From Apostichopus parvimensis (Eukaryota > Echinodermata > Holothuroidea > Aspidochirotida > Stichopodidae): a stretch of DNA of 21,441 bases. Location of the stretch: positions 27,443 to 48,883 of the forward strand of contig KN886606.1 in the NCBI GenBank assembly GCA_000934455.1. Reading direction: 5' to 3'. The notes beneath the pieces were generated by a model. That model had not been told where the DNA came from. It ran no database searches and worked only from the letters and a program-made list of their open reading frames with translations. Of this stretch, positions 9,601 through 18,566 are shown piece by piece. Every line of letters begins with the position of its first letter. Position 1 is the stretch's first letter. A program made the translations under genes and the position numbers.

Positions 9601-12600
9601 ACATCTTGAGATGAAAATATAACCATTTCATATTAAACTCATTGCATTGTAGAATAGCTTACTTTTCTTTTCCGGTGGAGGGTATGCTAGCCTGGTCAAC
9701 TTTTTCATCTCTGGTTCTTCAAACTTTGCTCGAATTGGATCCATGAATATATTTAACTCCCTCAAAACAGCTGCTTTCAGGTCTGCAGGATGGAGCTCCT
9801 GTAGGAATATGACAGCATGCAAAAGGTTAATGCTTAAGTCAAGAATCATTGGAATAATGTTGTTTCCATAGTGACAAACCATTAAACATGTCTTTATCAG
9901 TGCAGGCTAGAGTTAATACCATAAAGAGTTTGACAAATTAGGATTTAAACACTGCCAGCTCAAAACCAAAAATTGGCTGAACTGCCAACGTTTGCATGAA
10001 TACTAATTCAGCTATCCAGAGACACATGTCAACTAGCATACACAAGACTCTTAGCCTAGTGGTTAGAGCATCCGCTTATCAGCCAGAAGGTTCGAGGTTT
10101 AACTCGGGGCAGAGTCATACCAAAGACTTTAAAAATGGGACCTTCTTCCATCTTGCTTGGTGCTCAGCATATAAGTATGGAGTGGGGATATATGTGTGTC
10201 TGATTGTTAAATACGATGTAGCGCCCTTTGTGGCAGCTCACCGTGTATAGTCCACAGTGACTTGAGAACGGTTATGGAATGTTAATAGACGGTTGGTTAT
10301 AGGCACTGCGCCATGAGCATCTTCGTACGGATACCGGCGCAATACTTCGTGTACACATCATTAATATTATTATTATAACACATTTGTGCAGTACAAATCT
10401 TGTGTACATATGTATTTAAACTTCATTCCATTTACTGGCATGGCTCTCGATATGGAGCAGTCTTGGTGCAGATCTATAACAAAGGTACTCACAAAGACAG
10501 AACTGCATTGGGGAGAGAAGCCATTGTCTTCCTCAACTCAACCTGAGCCATTATTCCAGTCATTTTGCTTATTTTTACAGCTATTTTGAGAGGAATGTCA
10601 ACAGGTATAACCATGACCTATGCTGCAAAATGTTTTAATTTTTTGGACTATCATAAAATAATAAGTAACATTCTGTAACGGTCATTCTTTTTTTCAGTTT
10701 GCTACTCCTCGACACTCTCTACATTGATTCCTACCTCCTTGGCAAAAGCTTCTTCCAAAGCTTCATAAGAAGGAAATGTAATGTTGCCACCGTTCGCCTC
10801 AACTCTCTCAACCATAAATTCTGCAGAAATGAAAAAGGGACTATTAAATGGAGGAAGAAAATTGACAATATTATTGTTTGTATTTCTTGTGATTTCCTAT
10901 TTGTCTCCTATTAAAGTGAATCATCTGCTGAGTTACGAAGGTTCCACTTCAGTATTGGGTTTCTTCAACTTCATGATACCTGTAGGTAACATCCTTACAG
11001 GTAAATACTGTTATGTACACACCTGACATATTCCACATGTTATTTCATTTATGATATAAATTTTTAAATCTAAGTAAACATTGCCTAAAGTACCATAGTT
11101 TTGTTTTTCACTTCATTGTTTCATTAATTTAATTCTATGTCCATGGCAGTGTTTGTACAATGTAGTTAGACATTTGCTGTGTGACTTCTTGACAAACTTT
11201 CAAATTACATCATTTGTAACATTCTGGTCTCATGACTGGATCTGCAATTACATAAAGGGGGAGGTGGGAATGACTGGAAGGGGAAAAAATGTGATTTGAG
11301 TTGTAGGGATGGACAAGGTCTTTCATTTTGGTGTTTATTCCTATTTACTTTCCGACAGGAGAAAAGAGCTATAGGCTCTAACTGAAGGTCTGTCCTGAGA
11401 TATTCTAGTCACCTCTATAAAACAAACAGTAAACATACCTTCGGTTGATTTCAGTGGTAGAAGGACATATTTGACAAAAGATAAAACACCATTATTCTTA
11501 ATGTTTCCTGGTTCACAAAATGCCTTTTTCAGCTTCTTCTTGACCGCACCGGAACCATCGAGCAAATCAATCTTGGACTCCTTTGAAGAGGAGGATAAAT
11601 AAAAAGTTGAATGGCTAAGTGTTTCAATGCCAAAAATAAGAATGTGACATTAACTTAAAATAACAGATGCAACAATTTTTTAGTTTTCACAATTATTGAT
11701 TAAGAGTTTTCATTCATAGGCTTTCATATTGATGATATACAAAACACACATTTACTCTCGCTTGCTGTTAAGTAACTTCTGTTGTCATAGTTAAGCAATA
11801 CAATAATCCCAGGGAATAATTAAAAATACATATATATATATATCAAGTAAAAAATTAAGTACGAGCTTAGAATTCTCACAAATTTATGGTAAATATAGAC
11901 CTCAACCCTATCACCAGCTATGCAAAATGTCTTAACTAAATTAAACACTGGTGTGGACATGGTACTTGATAAGCTGATTAGACTAATTTCTTATCTTTTT
12001 ACAAATTCCCAATTTAAATCACTTTATTTACGAGACATACCGCTTCTGAAGAGCTCATCTTTGTTCCAGTTAATCCTGGAACTGAAATGTGGAGAAGAAA
12101 AGATGTTCTTTTGCCCAGTTTACACATACAGAACTTACAACGATATAAGAAAAGATACAGTGTTGTTAATGTGCCACTGTGCACTAGTTACTACTAATAC
12201 ATTTAGATGGTCCTGATTCAAGAAAGGTTATTAATATTTAACTCAGGTTTTGAGAATTAAACTTTTCAAAAACTGAAACCTTCTGACAGTTCAGATTAAA
12301 TATGACGATGAAGACGAACGGCCTCCAGCAGTAACATCAGACATATTGATAGCACAGCTGCTAGGTTGGTTATAGTATTACTTCTAGTGCTTATCTGCTA
12401 ACAATAACATTTCTATAATTAATTTTGATGCAATCATTTTGAAAAGTTCTGGAAAGATGCACAAGTTTACAAATATTTGTCCCCCTTGTGTATCATATGG
12501 TAAGAAGTAAACATTATTGCAGGAAATTGTTATCCCTGTCACCTCTTCAATATTACCTCTTCACCAGTTACCTTTACAATGTTACCTCTTCAATGTTTCC

Positions 12601-15600
12601 TCTTTCACCTGTTACCTTAACAATGTTACCTGTTCACCCTGTTACCTCTTCAATGTTACCTCCTCACATGCTACCTTTACAATGGTACCTCTTCACCTGT
12701 TACCTCTTCCCATGTTACCTCTTCCCATGTTACCTCAGTCAACTCTTCAATGTTACCTCTTCACCTGTGACCTTAACAATGTTACCGCTTCACCTGTTAC
12801 CTCTTCAATGTTACCTCTTCTGCCATATATACTAGATCACACATCTACACTATCTTTTTGTACCTAACCCAAAAAATGTGCGATACTATCTCAACCACTT
12901 TCGTACCAATCACATATTGTTAAATCTTTTAATTTTGTAACCTCAATGACCACAGGTCGACAAAAGTGGTGGAACATAACATTGCCAATCTCGGTGTCTA
13001 TATTACTCAGAGGACCGATGAGAATTGATCCCTTGATTGATAGAACATGTCAAGCATATTTAGAAAGGGCTCATTTCTTTGTATCCAAAAGGCAGAAGTT
13101 GACACGACACAGTTCACTGACTCACAGCGTGACAGGGATACCAAAGCTGTCATATTACTTGGGCTCAAACATCAAGTTATTATTCATGTTATGGCACTAG
13201 AGGGAGACAGACAGAAAAGGCCTTACCCATCGGATTCATGAGATGTATCCTTTTGGCATAGCCAAGCTGTGGTAAATACTGTAACATGAAATCATATAGA
13301 AGTTTTCAATAACTGTAACTTGTCTGAAATGAATAACAGGCAAACAGGGTAGCAAAACAAAAATAATTTATTAGTAATAATAGAACACAATTGTCAAATT
13401 ATTATGTAGAACACATGTGACCACTGTTGCAGTGAAAACTATTCGTAGTGACAAAGCAGTATGTAAATGCAGAAGAAAATACTTTTGTGCAGGTTTGCAA
13501 TTATTGACAAATAACAGTTCACAATAATTTACAACAGGTCATGTCCCTACTGACCATTTACACAATATCATATAATGCTAGCCTAGCAATGCCACTAGAA
13601 ACTGGTAACTATTGCTATTTATGTTTTGTAGTTGGTCTATAAATCCTTTGCTTTTAATACGTATCTATAATTAAATATAACCGATGAATGTGCTTGTTTC
13701 ACATTCTCTCTGACTAAACAGAGATAAACTTTTCTCAGCAATTTTTGACGCCATTTAAACATTGAAGTGAGGGAAAATTCAGTGTAAAATACTGTCTTTG
13801 GTATTGCAGAGCAAAAATATACTGCAATTTGACCATTTGTCTTACTACACAATGCATACAAAGCATAGCAATCTCTGCTTTAATGACCAATCAAAACTCA
13901 AAAACGTGAAAGAACATTTTGCAATCATGAACATATATATTTCCTGAGTTTTCTTTATGTACAGTGACTGATTCAATAACTGTTCATCGACATGATATTT
14001 CTGCAGGAAGACTAAGATACATTATGACCAATGTTGGTATCAGCTAACAACTCCATCTATAAGTATGTTCAGAATCTACTGTAACAGCCACAATCTTCAA
14101 AGATAATTCAATAATTAACTCTGAAGGTAATACAACTTATGACAAACCTTCTCGGCGAACGTAAATATTTTCCTCTGATCTACCCCTCCAAACTGACAGT
14201 TGACCTTCAGATACTCCTCGTCCAAAGCCTGAAGACCAGGGTAGAGAAGTCCACTTAGCAGAGGGCTTTCCACCTGCTTCACCACTTCTGCACCAGCTTT
14301 CTTGGCATCATGCTGACAAAAATAAAACAAATTTGAAAAACAGTCAAACACACAGTCATAGATCAATCATGTAATTCAAATTCTCTGAATAAAACATACT
14401 TTTTTTCTGCAATGTTTTCATGGAAAAGCCTCTCTTTCAAGAATAGCATCAAGTTAGCAAATTTCACACAAAGAATGTAAACGAAACATTCTTTGTATGG
14501 TGGCTGACAAAAATGGTAGACAGTGTGATTACTACATGTGTTGGGTGTGTGTGTGTGTAATAAGATCACCAATGCTTCTGCTTCAGAGTAGCTGCCTATA
14601 TGTTCTCCACATCCCTGTTTTGTAAAGACATTTCAATTTGCCGGTATTTCGATGTTTAAAGTGAGTTCCTGAAATACTAAATCTTACCTTAGTGTAACAT
14701 GTACTAGTGGCTAGATGTTTTGATATGTGACATATATAGTTTTGTAAGAGTTGCCCTTTTCATAACATCCAAATACTTTTAGCATTTCAATCCTATATTT
14801 CACAAGTGAACTTACCTCTGTGACGAGTGAGGTCAATCTGTAAACATCTAATGTGTATTCTCTGTGAAGAAGAAGAAGACAAATGTCACATCAACAGAAC
14901 AGAAAAAAGACAAACAAATTGCCTCATATATATCTTTAATTACTAAACCTGGATATGGACTGGCCTATCAGCATATGGGTGGGAGCCAAACTGATGCACC
15001 TCTGGGTCCTGGCACAGAAATTGCTGATTTCCTCTTGCGGTGCGAACGGTGCTACTTTCGTCTGTAACACCAAAATGTGCCCCTTATTTCAAGGCCACAG
15101 TTTGATGCGATTCAGATCTTATCCAATATAAATCAAAGTTACTGTACCGTCTGAGGGCAAACTTTGACAAATATCACTCACAAAAAATGACATCACACTG
15201 GTTCTTTATATAAAACATATATCATAACAAACATCACAAAAGCTTTGAAAATGAGATCATATCTGAGGCACAGGCATGACAGGAGCCTATAAAGCTTGTA
15301 ATGCAAACATTTTCAACAGCAGCATCCCATTACAGTGTCATCTCAAACTGTCTTGACCTCCATAATTGTGGCAAATTTCCACATTTGTGGACACATTTCC
15401 AAAGTCCTGTGTGTGGTGTTGAAGTACAGTAGCTTGTGTTTGGTTTGGCAGTTTCACCAAACATTCAAACTGAGCTTGCAATTGATCAAACTAATAGACA
15501 ATCTGCAATGATATTACCACCAACTAAAGAAGTTAAAGGAGCAGCTTAATTCATGATTTCATTTTGGAGTCTGAGTATTTCATCACCTAGACACGTACAT

Positions 15601-18548
15601 TTTACTTTAATAATCACATTGGTAACTTTGCAAATTTCAACATTTTTTTTAAGACTTTTCTTTCTGTGTTTGAAAATGAAACTTAGCTAGTCCAGCTTAT
15701 AATATTCTTTGTGATGGAATTTTAATATCAAATGGTACTGAAAACATTGTAACAAAATTCCACTAATAGACTGACTGTGCCATTGATCCAGGCTAATGAA
15801 AGAAACATATCTACCAACCTGCTCAGCTGGTAGTCTGTGCCTCTTACAAAGGAGAGCTTGTCTATAGGTACTTTAATGGCCTTTAGCATAGCTTTTATGA
15901 TAGCCTCATAATACTGTGTTCTATAGGCAAGGAGATCCCAAGGGGCCTTCATGTTGTCCAGGTAACCATGGAGATCAGCAAGAAGAATAGTAACCTGTAA
16001 CCAAGCCACAAAAGGACCAGATTAGTGTAGAGAGTAGCTATTAATTGTTAATAGTTCTATTAAATAAACAACATGTCTTCATCATGGCTTGAGTACTAAA
16101 TCCAACTTGTTCTTGGAAAAGGACATTTTCTCCAATGGAAGGTCATTTTTACTTTATAAAACAAACAAACACACCTTTTCACCTCTGTCACAACGACATT
16201 ACTCACTCACTCTACCTTGAAACTTTGCAATTTTAGATCTTTTTCGATAAATGTTAGAATGGTTTTGAATGGGTTATGCAAAACTTTAATGCCAATTGTT
16301 GTACCCAATCATCCATGGTCACTGAAATATGCACTTTAAACTGTAGTATGTGTTGACTCTGCTTCAAATTGGTAACACAACACAGGGCAGTTATATGAAA
16401 GCTAAGGAAACTGAAAACAATAAACGATCTGCTCTTTTATTTGACAAAACCACAACTGGAACAATGAAATTAGACTGACATAGTTTGTATTCAAATGTTT
16501 GCACACAAGGTAGAGGTACATAACAATTAAATTTACAGTATTGTACACTAGATCACCTATAATGGATTTAATATTTAAAGTACTACAGACACCTAGCCAA
16601 TTTGCACCATATTCAGTACATCTGTTGTGTGTGATAATCTCATTCAAAATCTCTTGCAATTTTTGGAAAAGCTCTTTTTATTTCCAAAATATACTGATTT
16701 GAAGTTTGATAAATCTGGAAAAACCCACTAAATATGTGCAAACTATGATGTGGAGGGTTGCGCTCATCAACATTCCTTACTTTAGCAATTAACAAGTTAG
16801 CCCCTAATAACAAGCCAACATATACATTTTGAATATGTGATGTCCCTCTTTTCAAAGAAGACAATAAAATATTTCAAAAATCACATTAGGCGACAAGCCT
16901 ATGTTCAGTGTCCTTGAAACAAAGGTTATTAAACAAAAGGAATATTATATAACAGAAAATTAGGCAGTCACTCCCTCTAAATCATCAGTTTGCATAATTA
17001 GCTAATGTTTATTCATAAATAACACTAGAATTGAGAAAAGACTTAAAATGGTCAATCTCTGATGGATTTTTATGCAGCTGTTATCATGATTTCTAATAAT
17101 ATTTCTGATAATTATGGAAAGCCAAATGATTGTAACCATGGAGATCCCTCAGTTAGACTGAGGGATACTTTCATACATGACTATGATAAAGGTTGGTTAG
17201 TTCCAATCAAAATAACCACCAAGCACAAAATATATCCAACAATATTTTGTCACAGACTTGGAGTCATACAAGCCCAAGTCAATGTCAAACATACACATTG
17301 TGAATATTGACTCACCTTACATCCGGCTTTCAAAAAGTCAGCCAGTTTACTCATGGGTACAAAGTAGGCCACATGGGGTTTACCTGTGGTAGCTGTACCC
17401 CAGTATATGGATATTTCTTTGCCCAGCTTGAGTAATTCCTTCAGTTTATCTTCACCAAGAACCTCCTATAATAGATGCATGGAAAATATTGATGATTAAA
17501 CTGTGATTTGCTTTGATGTGAGTATAAAACCAATCTAGCGAAGATCCAAGTAGAAATCCAATCTCAGCAGAGTTTTAAAGTTCCAAATTGTCTGATTGAT
17601 TGATTAAATAAAGATGCAGAATACAGAGCTAGAACTATACACATTGATCATACTGTGTCTGAACCAGCATTTGCTGTTTTAGTCCAATTTCATCCGACTG
17701 GAGAAGTTTGAAAGAAGGCTGCTGTATGTCTGTCGTGGCTATGACAATGTTTGCAAAAACATTTCATACTTTATACCTATTTTTGTGATGTGTTTATTGC
17801 TCTTCTTTTGATATGAACCCCCAAATATTTTCCATCTACAGTTGACTCGAGATAAAATTTACTTGAAGCTTGTATACTTCAAACTAGCAGGTATTACTAG
17901 TTCTTCAACTTCAGAAGGTTGAAACTTGTGAGTATCTTGGACCAAAATCATAGAAATGGGGAAGGGGCTGAAGTACAAATTACAGCAGATATTGTCTCCA
18001 GAAATGGTTGGGCTTGCAGGAGATTCTTTGTTGAACAACACCAAATATAAAGGTTCAGTAAGAGTCAGTAAAGACAGCCAGACAGGATATATGAGGGTCA
18101 TGAACATTATGAAATCCACTATAGATACCAGTTTTGTGAAGAATAATGTAAGTTCACAGATCATGCACAGACCTATCGTCTGCTAGCCTTCAAAAAAGCA
18201 AAAGAATCAGTTCTAGGTCACCTTCACATTCCTGCTAATTGATTCAGGATGGACGGTAAGTGTGTGGGGGGGGGGGGGAGAAGAGGTAGGAAATTGACAA
18301 ATGAAGTTACAAGACAGATGTAATGGCTGAAGTAAGACAGCCTGATTATACCTTTTGTCCCTTTAGATAAGTTATGCTGGTGGAGCTCCCGAGTACAAAA
18401 GAATCACAAGATCCCATAGCTGAGCTGATATAGGTCGGTTGTGTATATTTGCAACAATGAATTTGTTAATTTGAAACTCATACTGTACCTGGAGATTCCT
18501 TGTTATTAGATTAAGTTTCTCATCTGAAGTCATCGTTGATTCAGCCAT
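6496..18548 (-). CDS. YARS1: Tyrosyl-tRNA synthetase, cytoplasmic, with EMAP-II-like C-terminal domain (whole gene, 14 coding exons)
   Basis: The enzyme activates tyrosine with ATP and charges cytoplasmic tRNA-Tyr. Coding exons (high to low): 18489-18548, 17316-17465, 15819-15994, 14816-14861, 14148-14312, 13227-13278, 12041-12081, 11439-11580, 10735-10820, 9663-9798, 8729-8820, 7563-7756, 7090-7228, 6496-6606. All introns are GT-AG, phases agree, and the product is 529 residues, one more than human. Catalytic Rossmann domain: class I HVAY at residues 51-54 (17364-17375), tyrosine pocket Y41, Y168, Q172, D175, Q190, and KMSSS at 224-228 (12047-12061). A basic KKKLKK follows at 244-249. A linker near 350-365 leads to the EMAP-II/OB-fold tRNA-binding domain ([35 protein letters not shown]), about 366-529. 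The human ELR motif is replaced by AYR (93-95). Residues matching the human dominant-neuropathy sites (G43, VKQV 155-158, E198) are conserved. Introns 2-5, 7, 8, 10, 12 and 13 hold nothing I recognise beyond simple repeats. Confidence 0.97.
7090..7228 (-). CDS. YARS1: YARS1 coding exon 13 (residues 447-493)
   Basis: Completes Ile447 and encodes [20 protein letters not shown] then [20 protein letters not shown]. Conserved family elements are EPL-PP, PGERVF and [10 protein letters not shown]. Acceptor TTTCAG|A, donor CAG|GTAATA, phase 0. Confidence 0.94.
7563..7756 (-). CDS. YARS1: YARS1 coding exon 12 (EMAP-II-like OB-fold, residues 383-446)
   Basis: Contains [26 protein letters not shown] and [20 protein letters not shown], the hallmark strands of the EMAP-II/Trbp111 fold. 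The donor is AT|GTAAGT (phase 2), chosen over T|GTATGT because it keeps the next exon open and gives ACIE, matching ASIE in human. Confidence 0.95.
7852..7922 (-). repeat. tRNA-derived SINE module A with Tyr-type (GTA) anticodon loop
   Basis: On the - strand it folds as a cloverleaf. The acceptor GTGTCCA/TGGAGGC pairs at 6 of 7. The D stem GCCT/GGGT closes with wobbles. The anticodon arm TCCGC-ATGTAAA-GCGGG puts GTA at positions 34-36. The T arm CCGGG-TTCAAAT-CCCGG is perfect. A-box (TAGCCTAGTGG) and B-box (GGTTCAAATCC) are present. It sits in YARS1 intron 11 inside a longer element (about 7803-8015) that recurs at about 8153-8375. It is therefore most likely a SINE, not a tRNA gene. It lacks the C1-G72 pair and A73 of authentic eukaryotic tRNA-Tyr. 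Confidence 0.75.
8198..8267 (-). repeat. tRNA-derived SINE module B
   Basis: A second copy of the tRNA-like module in intron 11. It has the same acceptor-like arms (GCGTCCA/TGGAGGC), the same perfect T arm (CCGGG-TTCGAAT-CCCGG), and an anticodon loop changed to ATATAAA. It is about one base shorter than module A. The flanking sequence (GGAAAATCCAGAACAGTG on the left, TGATTGTATGTCCAGAGGT on the right) is shared with copy A. Confidence 0.75.
8384..8455 (-). repeat. Second, different tRNA-like unit upstream of SINE copy B
   Basis: On the - strand it has a class II-like A-box, GTGGTCGAGTGGTA, and a B-box, GGTTCGATTCC, resembling Ser/Leu tRNA heads. The acceptor ends do not pair and no proper anticodon arm forms, so it is not a functional tRNA. 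It lies about 115 bases 5' of module B in the same orientation. Confidence 0.55.
8729..8820 (-). CDS. YARS1: YARS1 coding exon 11 (linker and start of EMAP-II-like domain, residues 352-382)
   Basis: Encodes [20 protein letters not shown] then [10 protein letters not shown]. The first part is a flexible linker. [12 protein letters not shown] opens the OB-fold tRNA-binding domain. Acceptor TTGCAG|AA, donor ATG|GTTAG, phase 0; the following exon continues HPDADSLY. Confidence 0.94.
9663..9798 (-). CDS. YARS1: YARS1 coding exon 10 (residues 307-352)
   Basis: Starts [20 protein letters not shown] and ends PPPEKK, aligning with [20 protein letters not shown]...AYPDP of human. It ends the anticodon-binding domain and opens the linker. 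Acceptor TACAG|GAG, donor AAAA|GTAAGC, phase 1. Confidence 0.95.
10044..10378 (+). repeat. tRNA-derived SINE with (ATT)n tail
   Basis: A tRNA-like head with A-box (TAGCCTAGTGGTTAGAG) and B-box (GGTTCGAGGTT) begins near 10044. A body of about 240 bases follows, containing ACTTTAAAAATGGGACC and CTTGCTTGGTGCTCAGCAT. The 3' end is GGCGCAATAC followed by an ATTATTATTAT tail. The element lies antisense in YARS1 intron 9. I could not find a clean target-site duplication, so the ends are approximate. Confidence 0.75.
10735..10820 (-). CDS. YARS1: YARS1 coding exon 9 (residues 278-306)
   Basis: Completes Glu278 and encodes [20 protein letters not shown] then LEEAFAKE. This anticodon-domain part is less conserved than its neighbours. 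Acceptor TGCAG|AA, donor GAG|GTAGGA, phase 0. Confidence 0.92.
11439..11580 (-). CDS. YARS1: YARS1 coding exon 8 (residues 231-277)
   Basis: Begins [20 protein letters not shown] and continues [20 protein letters not shown]. The KKKLKK segment (11524-11541) matches the human anticodon-contacting, nuclear-localisation sequence. Acceptor AAAG|GAG, donor GAAG|GTATGT, phase 1. Confidence 0.96.
11826..11843. repeat. Short (AT)n microsatellite in YARS1 intron 7
   Basis: A run of alternating A and T, ATACATATATATATATAT. It is simple sequence with no other implication. Confidence 0.8.
12041..12081 (-). CDS. YARS1: YARS1 coding exon 7 (residues 217-230), KMSSS loop
   Basis: A 41-base micro-exon encoding (V)[13 protein letters not shown]. 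It holds the class I KMSSS signature (12047-12061) that stabilises the adenylate transition state. Acceptor TTTCAG|TT, donor GCG|GTATGT. Confidence 0.96.
12082..13226 (-). other. YARS1 intron 6
   Basis: GT-AG intron between the small exons 6 and 7. It contains the TTACC minisatellite. The remainder (12082-12530 and 12821-13226) is AT-rich with no feature I can support. Confidence 0.8.
12531..12820. repeat. TTACCTCTTCA-type minisatellite in YARS1 intron 6
   Basis: About 290 bases of degenerate tandem units of roughly 12-18 bases, built from TGTTACCTCTTCA, CCTGTTACC and CAATGTTACC words. In gene sense it reads as repeated GAGGTAAC and CAGGTAAC motifs. Open frames across it are artefacts of the repeat. 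Confidence 0.9.
13227..13278 (-). CDS. YARS1: YARS1 coding exon 6 (residues 200-216)
   Basis: A 52-base exon encoding [17 protein letters not shown] plus the first base of Val217. Acceptor ACAG|TAT, donor ATGG|GTAAGG, phase 1. It matches human YLPALGYSKRVHLMNPM. Confidence 0.95.
14148..14312 (-). CDS. YARS1: YARS1 coding exon 5 (residues 145-199)
   Basis: Fifty-five codons in phase 0/0. It contains [18 protein letters not shown] with substrate residues Y168, Q172 and D175, then [15 protein letters not shown] with Q190. The VKQV segment deleted in a human dominant intermediate neuropathy allele is intact. Confidence 0.97.
14816..14861 (-). CDS. YARS1: YARS1 coding exon 4 (residues 129-144)
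   Basis: A 46-base exon too short to appear as a long open frame. One base completes Arg129, then [15 protein letters not shown] follows, aligning with [15 protein letters not shown] of human TyrRS. Acceptor CACAG|A, donor GAG|GTAAG. Glu144 replaces the human Gln. Confidence 0.94.
15819..15994 (-). CDS. YARS1: YARS1 coding exon 3 (residues 71-128)
   Basis: Starts [20 protein letters not shown] and ends GTDYQLS, with CAG|GTT acceptor and AG|GTTGGT donor, phase 2. It carries the Rossmann-fold strand and [10 protein letters not shown] motif. In place of the human ELR chemokine-like motif it has AYR. Confidence 0.96.
17144..17166. repeat. Perfect 9-bp inverted repeat in YARS1 intron 2
   Basis: ATCCCTCAG, a 5-base TTAGA loop, then CTGAGGGAT. 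It would form a compact hairpin in DNA or pre-mRNA, about 150 bases downstream of exon 2 start in genomic order. No function is evident. Confidence 0.85.
17316..17465 (-). CDS. YARS1: YARS1 coding exon 2 (residues 21-70), HIGH-like motif
   Basis: Fifty codons in phase 0/0, bounded by TATAG|GAG and AAG|GTGAG. It contains [20 protein letters not shown] with tyrosine-binding Y41 and the class I HVAY signature (17364-17375) that contacts ATP. Confidence 0.96.
17466..18488 (-). other. YARS1 intron 1
   Basis: The first coding-region intron, bounded by CAG|GTACAG and TATAG|GAG. Apart from the G13 run it holds short open frames on both strands without any sign of coding function. Confidence 0.8.
18266..18278 (+). 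repeat. G13 homopolymer in YARS1 intron 1
   Basis: Thirteen consecutive G on the + strand, C13 in the gene sense. Such runs are prone to length errors. Confidence 0.9.
18489..18548 (-). CDS. YARS1: YARS1 coding exon 1 (residues 1-20)
   Basis: Encodes [20 protein letters not shown], matching the TyrRS N-terminal helix (EEKLHLITRNLQ in human). The start is ATG at 18548 in an ACCATGG context. An in-frame TAA sits nine bases upstream, so the start cannot lie further 5' in this exon. The donor is CAG|GTACAG, phase 0. The spliced segment is preceded by an acceptor CAG at 18567-18569, so the 5' UTR has at least one more exon. Confidence 0.95.
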
Positions 18549-18554
18549 GGTGAA

Positions 18555-18566
18555 TTAATATTTCAT
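18555..18566 (-). promoter_or_regulatory. Minimal upstream ORF (ATG AAA TAT TAA) in the YARS1 5' UTR
   Basis: Directly after the acceptor CAG (18567-18569) the exon reads ATG AAA TAT TAA, a three-codon uORF in frame with the main ATG, whose TAA ends six bases before it. It could modulate initiation at the YARS1 start if the splice site is used as predicted. Confidence 0.5.

Noticed and set aside
9996..10250. 84-codon + strand open frame
   Set aside because: It lies across the SINE head and body in YARS1 intron 9; the frame is a by-product of the repeat.
10698..10734. Read-through of YARS1 exon 9 past its donor adds [10 protein letters not shown] before a TAG
   Set aside because: The donor GAG|GTAGGA followed by exon 10 restores the conserved HPADLK segment, so an early stop is not the normal product.
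12289..12330. Small + strand open segment reading [13 protein letters not shown] between AG and GTAACA
   Set aside because: Acidic, exon-like wording with plausible splice dinucleotides, but it is antisense to YARS1, very short, and there is no neighbouring exon to join.
12488..12867. Two overlapping frames of about 115 codons with repeating [13 protein letters not shown] peptides
   Set aside because: They are translations of the TTACC minisatellite in different frames, inside YARS1 intron 6.
13047..13241. 64-84 codon + strand frames overlapping YARS1 exon 6 region
   Set aside because: No recognisable protein features, and they overlap on the opposite strand a well-supported YARS1 exon and intron.
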